A DNA stretch of 64,000 bases, from the NCBI RefSeq assembly GCF_009905375.1, contig NW_027418139.1, positions 62,001-126,000 on the forward strand, read 5' to 3'. The notes under the pieces were generated by a model that did no database searches, was not told the DNA's origin, and saw nothing but the letters and a program-made list of their open reading frames with translations. This DNA comes from Apium graveolens (Eukaryota; Streptophyta; Magnoliopsida; Apiales; Apiaceae). The position numbers were made by a program, and so were the translations under genes. Below, one piece after another: positions 22,601 to 34,254 of this stretch. Every line of letters starts with the position of its first letter. Positions within the stretch are counted from its first letter, which is position 1.

Positions 22601-24204
22601 AAGGAGAGCCATCTACAACAGTTCAGATTTCTCAAGTGCTAGTTCCTGTCATCACAACTTCTCCACCAATTCAAGTCAAAGGAAAGCTAGATGGAATTGA
22701 TCTAATCCAGATAGCAGCAGCTGAATTGCAAGTCAAAGAGCAAAGGAAGAAGATTGATGAAAAGATGTAACTAATATTTGGTTCTACAACTTCTCAATCA
22801 CAATCTGTGAAGCATAGCACAAAAGTGGAATCAATTATTATGGAACTCAAGCCAGTAGGGAGGCATAAGGATGGAGAAACTTCTTCCAAAGATCTGCAAC
22901 CTATGGTTCTCAAGCCCAACAACAGATCCAATAAGGACTCTACAAAGAATCCTCTAAAAGAGGTGGATTTTCCTCTTCCAAAAGCAGATAAGGACAAGCT
23001 TTTAGGAAGAAGTATTATATATCTCAAAGAGACCATGGATGAGGCTGTAAGGAGAAACATGGCTATTATTTTCAGAGAGGGAAAGAGCATATGTGTGATG
23101 CAAGGACATCCCAAATTCTCAATAGCCAAGAAGGAAGAAACCAAAAGGTTGAAGGAAGAAGCCAAACAGCTAAAGGCTGACAAAAGAGCACAAGCAAAGC
23201 TTGAAAAACAGCTAGAGTCAAGTCAGGCTGAAGATCAGAAAGTAATTGAAGACAAAGGTGAAGATGAAGCTATGGGGGACATGGTTGGTACTGGGATGGA
23301 GGAAAGAAGTAAGGAAGAATGGCAGAAAGGGAAAAGAAAGAAAGTCAATACAAAGAGAAAGAAGGTAGATAAGATTGAAGAAACCCAATCAATATCCAAA
23401 CCACTACCCTCCATTCCTGAACCCATTGTACCTGACCCCTTCATAAACATTCATGGTGAAACAATCATTCCCAAGGAGGAACCAATTGATTGGGACACCA
23501 TCAAATTGCCCACCTTCCTAACCTCTTCTCTATCATCAAAGAAGCAGAAAAGAAGAATCAAATCAACACCCTCTAAAGCCTCAATCAAATTCACACAGAA
23601 GCCTAAGTCCAAACCTCAAAACTCTAAAGATGATTATGTTCACATATGTGACATAAAAGAATTTTCAGACATTGAACTCTATCTGGATGAGCTGGAGGAT
23701 GTAAGGGGAATAGCTGCTTACAGACAGCTACCAGAAAGACTAGTGTTCAAATACAAAGGAGCTGGGGAAAGAACATGGCCTCTTCACAGAATTCTGAATG
23801 AAGGCTACACTACCTTGATTAGAGTCTACTCAGCCATACATAAGGATTCTGGCTTTACCAGAACTGCCAGGACTGAGATTCTCAACAAGATTGCCAACAT
23901 AAGGAAAACTTGGAGGGAGCCCAATGCTTTGCCTAGAACTTTACTCATTCAAGAGAGAGGTATTACAATTCACAAATCACCTCATTGGTTGATGGAGTTC
24001 AGAGACAACAAAGGAGTCAGAAGATTTTTCAGAATTGAAGATCAGCTAAAGATTGCCAGTAATGAAACTCTCAAGGATATGCAATCTAAGTTAGATATCA
24101 ATGAAGAAGATGAAGCTGAATTCTACAGACAACTTCAACTTCAAATGGAGGAAAATGACAGGAGGCTAGGAAAGAAAACCAGGGATCAAAGAAAAAGAAA
24201 GTAA
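19696..24204 (+). pseudogene. Very long downstream ORF of C, two in-frame stops
   Basis: About 1500 codons lie in one frame, interrupted only by TAG at 20113-20115 and TAA at 22768-22770, giving open parts 19696-20115, 20116-22770 and 22771-24204. The N-terminal 260 codons look globular. The middle is Ser/Thr/Pro rich and low complexity. From about 21750 on there are helical, Gln-rich segments, then Lys/Glu-rich coiled-coil stretches near 23100-23400. The last 190 codons again look globular. I see no signal peptide, fusion peptide or membrane segment, so an envelope role is unsupported. Its place after RNase H fits the extra ORF of some Sireviruses. Function is unknown. Confidence 0.75.
21349..21463 (+). 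repeat. Dispersed-motif cluster inside the downstream ORF of C
   Basis: TCAACGGAT at about 21349, 21388 and 21439 alternates with ATCCGTTGA at about 21364 and 21412 and a variant at 21454. Forward copies read STD and reverse copies read HPL or YPL in the ORF, unlike the ASVE reading in pol. Confidence 0.9.
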
Positions 24205-24379
24205 TTTGCTCAAGCTAAAGGAGCACCCTTGGAAACAATGTATTTCTTCAATTTCATCTCAGCATATACACTTTTGCAGCACTTTTGAATTTCTTCTTAG
24301 TTACAGTTTATATATTTGTTAAAGTGTTTTGTTATCATCAAGCTAAACCCAAATTTATGCCTACAGTTATAGTAGACAT
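24205..24379 (+). other. 3' untranslated stretch of C
   Basis: There are about 175 bases between the last stop of the downstream ORF and the polypurine tract. They are AT-rich and I see no feature in them. Confidence 0.6.
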
Positions 24380-24393
24380 AAATAGGGGGAGAT
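24380..24393 (+). other. 3' polypurine tract of C
   Basis: AAATAGGGGGAGAT directly precedes the 3' LTR start at 24394. This is the usual plus-strand primer of copia elements. Confidence 0.93.
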
Positions 24394-25503
24394 TGTTAGG
24401 AATATGTGTATTAGTTTGATGATAAGTTCAGCAAAACACTTAAGTAGAAATCTAGTGTTTGTAGCCTCAACGGATAAGACCATCTTGGCTATCCGTTGAA
24501 GGAGTAGCCTTACTTAGCAATAAGTCTGGTATTGTAGCACATCTCACTCTCTGGTTTCAAGCTGTAATTCTTAGATGTTGTTAGGAGATAATCAGTCATG
24601 TTGACTACTAATGGATGTACAAATAGGAGGGCTAATTGTAAATATTTCATGCCTTGTAATTTTGTACAAGTGAAGAAGTGTCAACGGATATTGAAGACCT
24701 TCAACGGATGAGAAACTAAGCTGCAACGGATGCCTCTAATGCTTCAACGGATAATATCCATCAACGGATAAGTGCTTCAACGGATAAAACTTCAACTGCT
24801 AGAGCATCAACGGATAAAGCCATTAACGGATGAAAGCTTCAACGGATGCACTGCTAGAGCATCAACGGATAAAGCCATCAACGGATGAAAGCTTCAACGG
24901 ATGCTCAGTCTCATAGCAGTTGATAGTGACAGTTAACAAAGCTGACAGAGGCACATGGATTGACAGAGATGTGGTAGCCTATTTCAGGAACAGCAGAAAA
25001 AGCAGCCGTTTTTAGTCTGGTTCAAAATGGAAAGTCAACAGATAATTCCATATTACACTGGATAAAAATGGAACAGAAACAAGTGGAGAACTATTGTCTT
25101 ATTGTACTTTATCTTTGTCTTAACTTGTAAACTTGGTGATATATAAACCAAGAAGTAGCTAGTAATTAGATATGAATTTTCCCTGAGCTGTTTAGAAATA
25201 TCAAGAGAGAAAATCATCTAGTTTGTACTAGGAAGCAGCTGTGATTTAATTTTGAATCACAGATTTTCTGAAATAACACATCTCTGGTGGAACAACAAAT
25301 CCACCAGAAAAGTTTTTAAGCTTTTTGTGTTCATTTCATTTGTGTTTAAATATATATCTGTCTGCATCAGCTCCAAGCAATTCACACACATTTGATCTCT
25401 CAAACACTTAGTCTTACAAATTGCTCAAAACTTGAAAAAGTTTTGAGATTTACATTCAACCCCCCCTTCTGTAAATCTCATTGTTAGTCCACTGGGAATA
25501 ACA
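24394..25503 (+). repeat. 3' LTR of element C (1110 bp)
   Basis: It is nearly identical to 12264-13371. Differences seen by eye include one extra G near 24630, A for G at 24788, T for C in one motif copy (near 24833), three changes near 24920-24942, and one extra C in the C-run near 25465. The motif cluster is at 24681-24902 and the TATA box at 25140-25147. Confidence 0.96.
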
Positions 25504-25508
25504 ATAAG
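25504..25508. repeat. Right target-site duplication of element C (ATAAG)
   Basis: ATAAG follows the last CA of the 3' LTR and matches 12259-12263. Confidence 0.95.
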
Positions 25509-27290
25509 ACTGATTTAAGACTTGGTATTTCACCAATTGAAGATAAACTTATGGATGTATCAAGGATAATTTTCAAAACTAAGTACTGTTCTCGTATTAT
25601 CATTTATATTAACCAATATACCAGTAATATTTGAACTGGATGGACAGCACCTTTAAGGAATATCCGAGTAAGCTATAGTTGTGATACTTAAAGTTAACGG
25701 AGGACCAGGCAAAGAATTTAATGATAACTGGGAAGTTGGAGAAGAAAGAAGTTGTATGAAATATAGTTCTTAGCATAAATAGTCAATAAAGAGAAGATCA
25801 AAAGAGATTCAGCAGAAGTTAAAATTACTATGAATGAAAAGAGACCAGAAATACCAACAAAAGTAAGAAGTTTTATCATGGATCGGTTACTATTGGAAAT
25901 TTGTGTAAGATTTCGTGAAAATTGCAATATCTTGGACGAAGCTAACCAGGAAAAGCAAGAAGTTTTGTGAAATGGAGAAGGATGAAGGGAAATTTTTGCG
26001 GAGTTAAATGAAAGAATGGTTTCAGCACCTGTTTTATTAATTTAAAAGTATCAAGGAGGTTTGGTAGTAATGGTGATGCTTCTCATTAGGGAATAGGATG
26101 TGTGTTGATGCAGCACAATAGAGTTATTGTATATGCATCAAGATAACCGAAACCTTATGAGCAGAAGTATCCTACCCATAATTTGGGATTAACAGTAATA
26201 ATATTCGTTTTGAAAGATTTGGGAAACATGATATGTATGGAGAAAGGTGTAAGATCTATACGGGCCATAAGAAGGTGAAGTATGTATTTACGAGGAAAAG
26301 CAAAGATAGAGGAAAGCAATAACGGACATAGAAACTATACCGGAAGAATTTTCTATGGAATTTTAGAAGTCGGATTTGGGAGTCAGAGTTTATAATCCAA
26401 ACAGGAGCAAGGATGAATAGTATGACCTTTCAGTCAAAGTTGTTAAGAGAAAGATAAGGAAATGTCAGAAGAAGATAATGGATCACGCTGTTAGCAGTAG
26501 TGAGAGGAAATTTATGCGCCCGGGAGAATGATCACGATATCCCCGAGTTCTCTTCCAGCACTTGAAAGTTACAAGTAGAAGAATTAAGAAATGAAATGCC
26601 ACAGGGAATTCATAGTATAAGAGATGCCAAGATATATAGAAAACTTACAGAAAAATAGTGATAACCAGATATAAGAAGGGAATTTCAAAATAGATTGGGA
26701 AGTGTTAGACATGTCAAAGAATTAAAGCGAAGTATTGGAGGTCAAATGGATAAGGCAGATCCAGGAAGTGACTTTACAAGAGGCGAATCGTGAAGTGGGA
26801 GTTTAGCAAAACAACGAATAAGAATAAGTGACCCATATAAAGAATTAATTTCCTACGGGACCTAATTCAAGCAGTATATTATATCTCAAGGATTAACTTA
26901 AGATCCGACCTGAGAACATATCAGAGAGTACGATTAAAGCGAGTTAAGAGCATTGCAAGCTCTGGTAATATTATTTGAAATAACAAGTGTATCAGGTGAT
27001 TATAAGGAATTAAGGATCATGGTGTATAAGGAGTACTTAGATAAGAAAATTGCATTTATTGATAACATCCTCAGCTACTCAAGGAATAAGAAAGTCTACG
27101 TGGGATGCCCAAGGATTTTTCTCCAAAGATCAGAAGGAAAGCAACTATACGTTGAGTCTTCAAGAATGAAATTTTGACTAAGGTTAACCAAAGATTCTCA
27201 ATTAATCCATTCACAACTACCTAAGCAAAGCCATATGGTAACAGATGCCTTATGCCGACAAAAAGGATTAGATGTAATTAAGACCACCGA
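25509..27290 (+). pseudogene. RT C-terminal half and RNase H remnant of element B
   Basis: RT resumes directly after C. With frame changes one can read an FKEY-type segment near 25650 and a KLYE segment near 25740. The RNase H region has GIGCVLMQHN and YASR near 26090-26150 and a KYPTHNLGLTV-like segment near 26165-26200. The domain end, reading VTDALCRQK, is near 27238-27265. A second RT-like segment (YKEYLD then FIDNILSYS) at 27028-27085 lies after the RNase H start, which suggests a duplication or shuffle. All of it is non-functional. Confidence 0.62.
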
Positions 27291-28086
27291 GAAATTAATA
27301 GACGAATGGGAAAAAGTGGAAAACGAGCATTGTCTAACATCCTTACGCGGAGAGTCAAAGTATGGAAATGATTTAGGAAATGTAAGATATGTTAAGAGGT
27401 GAAGTTTTAAGGAAACACTAGAACGATCATTTATTATCAATGTCAGCTTTGGAATGCTACTTTACCAAGCTTCATGCGAACGCGAGTGTAATTTCCCATT
27501 TTTATTGAGATAAAGTGAGAAAAAGGAAGTTGTCAAATTCTAAGTTAATTCATTACACCAAGAGCGTAGTAATATTGACTAAAGCAGCTTGGAATAGACA
27601 AAGAAAGAAGGAGAGATTGTATCGAGAGAGAATATGAGTATAGAAATAGGACCAGTAGTGTTAGTACAAGTTTTACCTTGAAAAAGATTGGGTAGGTCTG
27701 AATAGAAGGGACACGCTGAGTCCTAAATTCAGTGAGCCATTCGGAGTATTGATAAATATAGTTAAAGTTATTTATGAGTTGATGTTACCGTCACAACAGT
27801 GCATACATATAGTGTGTTTGGCCTGTTAAAGTTAAAAACGATAAGTATCTGATATAAATTAAATGATTGATCAGGAGCCAATGGAGCTCTTGTCCAAGTT
27901 TGTTTTGCATAGGGCGATCAATCCAAACTCTTGATCGTTAAAGGTGAGTCATTGGAAATGAGTATATATCTATAGTAAGTACATTCGAAATCCTCGAGTA
28001 GAAGAGTCTACTTGGAAACTAGAGTCAGATATGCTTAAAAAATATCCTCACTTGTGTAATTAGACCAGATTCGGAGGACAGAATCT
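27291..28086 (+). pseudogene. Integrase and chromodomain-like tail remnant of element B
   Basis: The region is decayed. Near 27455-27520 a KLHANASVISHFY-like stretch fits the start of gypsy integrase. Near 27718-27750 an LSPKFSEPFGVL-like stretch fits the integrase C-terminus. Near 27992-28055 an EESTWKLESDML..YPHL-like stretch fits the end of a chromodomain as found in chromoviruses. Stops occur throughout. Confidence 0.55.
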
Positions 28087-28103
28087 TTTTAAGGGGGGAA
28101 GGA
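28087..28103 (+). other. Polypurine tract of element B
   Basis: TTTTAAGGGGGGAAGGA lies just before the LTR start at 28104. Confidence 0.75.
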
Positions 28104-31100
28104 TATAACGACCCGTGTATTTTTGAATTATTTAAAAAGGTAATGGTGGAAATAGTAATTGAATAAAATATGTGTTTTGGTTTTGATAGCAGCATATTGA
28201 TATATGCTATTTTTTTTCTGTGATTTATTGGTATAAAGGATTGGAGTGTGTAGTTAAAGATTGAGTTATATTATTCTGTTTTAATTTTTAAAGGTGATTT
28301 TATTAGAGTTCTAAATCCGTAAATATTTGGATTTTCTCTAAAATTAGTTTTATGATTCTATAATCTTAATAATTATTTTTGGGATTTTACAAAATTTAAA
28401 TATCAATATTTTATCAATTATTTAACCCTGTATGATTTTCTGATTACATTTAAATTGTAAAATCTGTATTTAATTCCAGATTTCTTCAAAAATTATGAAA
28501 CTCATATTTATTGAAGTTGGGAATATTTCGAGAATTTTAAAATTATTTTAGAAATTTTTGGGATTAATTTCACTGGCATGTCGATTCGTTTAATTGCTAA
28601 AAGCGGGTATAAACTGCATTTCAGAAATTATTTTAAAATTGCAAAATTTATGTTTTCTTAAATTTCGGGATATTTGTAATATTTTAAGACTGTTTTCGTA
28701 ATTTTCTGAATTTGTTTTAAATGCAACTCGGTTCGTTAATTGTTAATTACGGATCGATATCGGGCTTGCAAGTTGAAAACCAGACACGTGTTAAATTTTT
28801 AGATGTCATGTAGCCTCGTGTTAGTTGCTGATTGGGGAATAAATCAATGAACAAATAATTAAAATGTACAGCCCCTACTTCTCATCTCTTGCCTGAACCT
28901 CTCTCATATCTCTCCCTCATATCAGTCTCTCTTCCCCTTGATTATTCACTTAATCTTCCTGGTAACCTCTATTTTCTTTCTTCCAGTCATTTTCCCCTTC
29001 CCTTCCCTGTTCGTGGTGATTCACATCGCCGAGTTCTTGCTTCCCGACGATATCGCCGCCTGTTTCCTTCTTTTCCGATGGGTGTGTGTACGGTATATAT
29101 GTGTACATATGTGTGTGTTGTCAAGCGTGTATGCATGTGTTGTTTCTCTATGTGTGCTGGTTCCTTTGCTGCCGTTTTCTTCTGATTTTTTTTTGGGGTT
29201 ACCGCCGGTTCTCCGGTGAGGTGGCCCTGTGCAGTGGTTGTGCGTGTTTAACACGCGAGTGTGTGGCGGGTGTGAAGTGTGCAGTACGGTGTTGTATTGT
29301 AATTGCTGGTTGATTGTGTTAATTTAATTATTTCTGAAATTATTCTTACTGTTTTGCAGGAATTATTGATTACAATTCGTGAAATAAATTAATTTTGTAC
29401 GGAAAATTAGATTTAATCGGTGTAATTTATTTGGAAACCCGTATTATATCGGGCACCAATAAATTGTACCGCCGTCGGCAATGAGCCTCGGCGAGCCGAC
29501 GGTGGACGGTGATGATATAATTCTGAGTCCTAATATTTTAAAAAAATAAATAAATAAATTAGTTCGTGAGATTATCGTTGAAACGAGAATTTGATTTTAC
29601 ATTAAAGTCGAGTATGTAAATCAGTTGACGAATTGTGATTGGATTAATTGTTAAATTGAACTGGTGGTTGGAATTGTAGTTGTGAATTTGACTATTGTTG
29701 GTTTAATGTCGATTGATGTTTCGACGGGTAGTCCGATAAACAAAGGGGACGCTGCCCGATTTCCGGGAAAATCAAATTACGGAAATACGGAAGCGTATCC
29801 GAGGATTATCGGGACGTCGAGCGAACATAAGTAAATACATATACACATGTTTTATACAGAACCTGATTGTATATTGTGTTGTATGTTTTGACCAAGGCAC
29901 AATAACCCTAATTTCGTAAAATGAACACTAGATCGATTTCGAGAATATGAACCCTAATTGTTTTCTGTATTATTCTAAAATGAATAATTACGAGTCGGGT
30001 TTGAATATCGTTGGGTAAGAATTAGTATCGAGGATATGTCAAGCATACCTAGACGTCTAACATAGGGTATTTCGACTCTATAGGTTATAGTCGGGAACCT
30101 GAAAGGGGACGATGGATTAAAGATAACATAGTGATCAGTCGACGAGCTCAGTAGAGTTTCAACAGAGAGACCTGGGTGTCAAAGTCGAATCCAATGAGAT
30201 CTAGTGGTTGGACGTTAGAACCTGAGCAACAGAGTCGGCTCAGAGTTGATTAGTAATAACTGTAAAGCCTTGTAAGGCAAGTACTTCTGAACTTTTCTTC
30301 AAGATATATTGCAAATATATTTTTGAACTGTTTCATAACATGTCGCTACTATTCAAAATAACCCATGTTTTATATAGCAAGTGCTGTAAACAATTTACCC
30401 TTGAACCCTGATCTTTCTTGATCATGAGCCATAAGCCTTATTCTTTGTAAAACTATCCTTTGTTGATCCTCATATACAAACCACACAAATATGATACTAC
30501 TTTCCAAATGTATCACTACCAAATACAAAATACTGAAACAAAATTGTTTGAAAACACAGAAACTTTTATACTTCAACCATTCTTTATAACATCAAATAAC
30601 TATACCTTGAAAAATCATTTCTGACCTAATACCGAATGCTGGTACAAATTGAAAACCGTTTCTTATACATACCATGATATATCCTTGAGATATCCATGAG
30701 TTTCCTTACGTTTTTATGCAAATGTTTAACCATCATTGTTTATGATCTTGTTTTATTGAATTATATTGTTATCATATGGAACTGCTTTAGGATTGGATAG
30801 TTTTTATTTATGTGGACCAGATTCGTGTTCAGACCATACCCATGGTCAAGTTAGGCCAATGTGTGCCTTGCATCCAGTAATTAGAGCAGTGCTGTGTGCT
30901 TGCTCGGGGTTAGTGCATGACTGATCAGCAGCCTAACCTTGGTTTTTAAAACTTAAGATGAATATCCAATTCTAATGATTAGTTAAAAAGAAACTTGATT
31001 CCTCTGAATCATCTCCTTTGATTATTGTTTAACTTCAGTTATCGTTATCATGACTTGCTGAGCTAGTTAGCTCACCCTTGCGATTCTTTTATATATTTTA

Positions 31101-31431
31101 CATTTGAAAAGAATATGGATGATAGTGAAGTTCCTCTGTCCAAAGTGCGGGCTAAGGTTCCAGTCGAGTTGAATTGAGCTAGCAGAAGTTTCATAAGGTA
31201 AAGAGATAGTTAGATTGTAAAAATGATTTTATTATCAATTGTAAGTTAAATTAGTGGGAATTTGGTACGATGTAATAAATTAAGGTTGTGGCTTGTGTTC
31301 ATACTTTAACCTGTTACGATCCGTGATTTTGTGAAGCAGGGTCATTATAAATAATATTTCTTATACAGGTGGATATATTGTGTTTATGTTGTGGACCCCA
31401 AACTTCTGACCCGGGTTTGGAGGGCGCCACA
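28104..31431 (+). repeat. 3' LTR of element B (about 3.3 kb)
   Basis: It begins TATAACGACCCG (a decayed TGTAACGACCC) directly after the purine tract and ends GGAGGGCGCCACA at 31431. No partner LTR is in the window, so the ends rest on motif recognition. Inside are a pyrimidine-rich stretch near 28880-29010, a GC-rich inverted repeat at 29472-29502, and overlapping ORFs at 28889-29313 that I regard as chance. I see no gene in it. Confidence 0.7.
29472..29502. repeat. GC-rich hairpin in the LTR of B
   Basis: CCGTCGGC (29472-29479) and GCCGACGG (29495-29502) form an 8 bp perfect stem with a 15-base loop in otherwise AT-rich DNA. Confidence 0.75.
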
Positions 31432-32970
31432 GTAATCTACTGAACTAACTCCCTTATTCTCAAAATAAACTTGGGTGAGATCATCCTTACCTAAGGTACA
31501 ATTATGGCAAAACAAAAGAAACTACACTTCACAAATCACAAATCTTCATGCTTTTGAAATAACAAGATATGCATTTTTATAAAAGATAACCACGAATTAT
31601 TACCATGCAACAATAAGCATAAATCAATATTAACACATTATTCCTACTGAAATTAAGGCTCACTAACAAAATCTTTCCAAATGATCAAAATCTTATAACA
31701 TTCTAAGAGAAATCCATATGCATGCATGTCTTCGGGTTTTGCAAACCAAAACAACACATTTTCTACATATATTCTATCATAAAATTGACATGCAAGCCTA
31801 GCATAAGCTATACCTAGATGATCACTTAGCATGCAAAGAGTTTTATCAAATTTTCACCACAAAATTCAAGTCATTATCACATAAACATGCAAAAATTGAT
31901 TTAAGCAACAAGAATAGTCTTAAGGACCATTCATTCGGCTCCCATATGGTCATGGCCGAATGAAATGGATGGGAATGGCCATTGAATCATCAAGAGTTTC
32001 CCTCTCAAGACTTGGCACTTTTCCATTCCTTGTAGTCCTCTAAAAAACAACCCTAAACTCACAAGAATCAAGGTTGTACTTTGAGTTTCAACTAGAACCT
32101 TAACATGCAACTTCAAAACTTAAACTTTCTATTCAAAACTCTTTGAAATATGAATGATCATGGTATGGGAAATAACATTTACTTGTATAAAGAGTAGAAC
32201 TTGGTTGAGGAATGAAGAAAAATGGGGAGGGGTGGTTCTTGGCTAAAAGCCGAGAGTGTGGGGGGGAAGGAGGGTCGAGAGGAGGGAGAAGGGAGGGAGG
32301 AGAGAGTGAGGTGTGGGTGGAGTATGAAAATGATCATGACACTTTGCTTGTTTTATGGTATTTGATTTGACAAAATTTGAGTGGAAAGGAGAATTGACAA
32401 GACTATCCCTCCACTTATACTTGGTTCATTTTGCATGCAAGGGTAAAGAAGGAAATTAGCTAGAAAAATAAGAGTTAGTGGGGTTGGAATTGTCCTCTTT
32501 GTCCTTGAAAAGAATGAGAGGGTGGTTTGCATGCAAGGGCTTTCTTGTAATTTGCTAAATATGACAACTAAAATTTATAATGATTTATTTTTATAAAATA
32601 AAATACAAGTTCAAAAATTATAAAATTTATACCATAAAATAACTTGGATTTTTAGAGACTTTATAAAATTATTTTCAAAATTTGTGAACAAAATACCTTT
32701 TAAAAGAAATTTTTTCCAAGGCTTAGAATATTCCTTATAAATCAAAAATAAAGAAATTAAATAAACTCTTGCTTTGAAAAATCATATACTACATAAAGCA
32801 AATTTATAATGCAGAAATTTTCACTCACACAAACGTACAATCTTTGAATATATTTTCATTCGGCTTTAATATTATACAAAATCCACAAATAATATTACAC
32901 GAAAATACTGGTTGTAACAAAAAAGTTTCAAGAATTCCATTCAAACCCCCTTCTGTAATTCTTGTTGCAT
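31432..32970. other. AT-rich DNA with no identifiable gene
   Basis: No ORF of note is present. Purine-rich GGGAGG and GGAGAG runs at 32226-32310, next to AGCCGAGAG, resemble the reverse complement of a gypsy LTR leader: the A1 LTR has AGCCGAGAG near 8950 in minus orientation. It may therefore be part of an old minus-strand LTR. The last 50 bases (32935-32970) look like the pyrimidine-rich end of a copia LTR. Confidence 0.4.
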
Positions 32971-33330
32971 TGTTAGGGACTAACATAATCGTTACCTAGT
33001 AATTAAATCCTTAGACAAACAAAAGCTAGATAATTGTATAGGATTTAATTTATAAATTTTTGTAGTAGCTAGGAACTTTATTGTTCTTAGATTGTAGCCG
33101 GTTAATTTATTTACCGGAGTTAGCAACACCCCTCGAGGATTTATATACAAATATATATTTCCCCGAATATCTTGTGTTCCTCGTTTTATTATTCCAAACA
33201 TATTTCTCTCAAGAACACGAAACCACTAATGGAGCACTAAATCTTATATCCACTAAAGATTCGAAAGAATTTTTAATTTAGTGATTATCGTATTCAACCC
33301 CCCCCTTCTACAATAATTTGGGACCTAACA
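32971..33330 (+). repeat. Copia LTR of element D (about 360 bp)
   Basis: It starts TGTTAGGGAC and ends GGGACCTAACA, so its termini are inverted, and a Met-tRNA primer site follows directly. A TATATA sequence lies near 33142 and a CAACCCCCCCC run near 33295. The start is uncertain: a similar GGGACTAACA at 32976-32985, preceded by CCCCCTTCTGTAATT, could be the end of another LTR overlapping this one. Confidence 0.6.
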
Positions 33331-33332
33331 GT

Positions 33333-33344
33333 TGGTATCAGAGC
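33333..33344 (+). other. Primer-binding site of element D
   Basis: TGGTATCAGAGC lies two bases after the LTR end at 33330. Confidence 0.9.
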
Positions 33345-33829
33345 TGACTAATTAATACACAAATCTGGATCCTTAAAAATAATTTATTTTATTAATTTTT
33401 CATTTACATAAATTTATTTGGTAAATTTAATTTAGATAATTTATGTCATAAATTTAATTTAAATAAGTTTATTATGAACTTAATTTAAATAAATTTATTT
33501 TATAAATTCAACTAAATTAATTTACTACTTAAATTTTAGTAAATAAAAGTTGTTAGTTTTAATTTATTTTTATTTTCTGGTGTATTTTTAGCTGCCAATT
33601 TCTTTTGTGAACACCTTAATTCATTTGCAATAGCTGCCATTTTGTTACTATTTGCCTATGTACCTAAATTGCCTGCCAGAAGACTACTATCACCTTGTTT
33701 GTGTGACACAAACGCCTTTTTAGTTAACAAAGGAAGTATGCACGAAATGGACAGCTAGAACCTGGTTGTGCGTGCTGAAAACAAAACAAAGCAGTAGTGG
33801 GTCCTCCAGCAGCATACTAGGGCGCCATA
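33345..33829 (+). other. Leader remnant of element D
   Basis: AT-rich DNA follows the primer site up to the left end of element E. No gag frame is seen. D was either truncated or its remainder lies beyond E, outside the window. Confidence 0.55.
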
Positions 33830-34060
33830 TGTTAGGTCACACACACTGTAGAAGAGGGTTGAATACAGTGTTTACTACAATTAAATTGAATATAAGAACT
33901 CAAGTAATAGAAAACAGATTTTATTCAACACAATAAACTCTGTTACAATACAGAACTGTCCTCTCTCAGTGATGAACAAATTATCACGAGAGCTGCTAGG
34001 GTTACAATAAATAATAACTTCGATAATGATAACACTTATAGTGTAAACCCTATGCCTGTG

Positions 34061-34068
34061 TTTATATA
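34061..34068 (-). promoter_or_regulatory. TATA box of the LTR of E
   Basis: The plus strand reads TTTATATA, hence TATATAAA on the minus strand. It lies about 390 bases after the LTR start and downstream of the motif repeats, an arrangement like that of element C. Confidence 0.65.
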
Positions 34069-34254
34069 CTACACAGTTACAAGATAATATTCTAATTGAT
34101 ATATAATATAATTCTGCTTCCTAAAATATATCAACTAGTTTTCTTTTCTTCCAAGTATTCTATTCTGCATAGAATTCCTTCTTCATGCATATTTCTTTCT
34201 GTCTTAGTCTCGATCTTCTTTCCTTTCAATCAGCCGCATGCCTTATCTGAAAGT

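Larger units (their letters stand above)
12264..25503 (+). mobile_element. Complete Sirevirus-like Ty1/copia element C (13.2 kb)
   Basis: It has two LTRs (12264-13371 and 24394-25503), a Met-tRNA primer site, gag, protease-integrase-RT-RNase H in copia order, a very long downstream ORF, a polypurine tract and a 5 bp target duplication. The size, the extended Gag with an extra zinc knuckle, the ORF after pol and the repeated GGGGGAG tracts fit the Sirevirus lineage. I counted by eye about ten substitutions and two single-base indels between the LTRs, near 99 percent identity, so it is recent. Pol carries at least four frame breaks while gag is intact. Confidence 0.93.
9613..31431 (+). mobile_element. 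Degenerate Ty3/gypsy chromovirus B, split by element C
   Basis: Plus-strand gypsy pol can be followed on both sides of element C. The RT N-terminal part ends at 12263 and resumes at 25509, and C sits inside the RT segment that normally reads KIDLRSGYH-like. RNase H, integrase and a chromodomain-like tail follow, then a purine tract (28087-28103) and a 3.3 kb LTR (28104-31431). The 5' end was lost to, or lies beyond, the A1 insertion. It is riddled with stops and is the oldest recognisable layer in the left half. Confidence 0.75.

Noticed and set aside
19696..24204. Calling the downstream ORF of C an envelope gene
   Set aside because: No signal peptide, fusion peptide or membrane span is visible, so the envelope label is not supported.
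28889..29313. Several overlapping ORFs, some Cys-rich, in the LTR of B
   Set aside because: They overlap in all three frames on one strand plus the other strand, with GT-rich low-complexity DNA and no recognisable domain.
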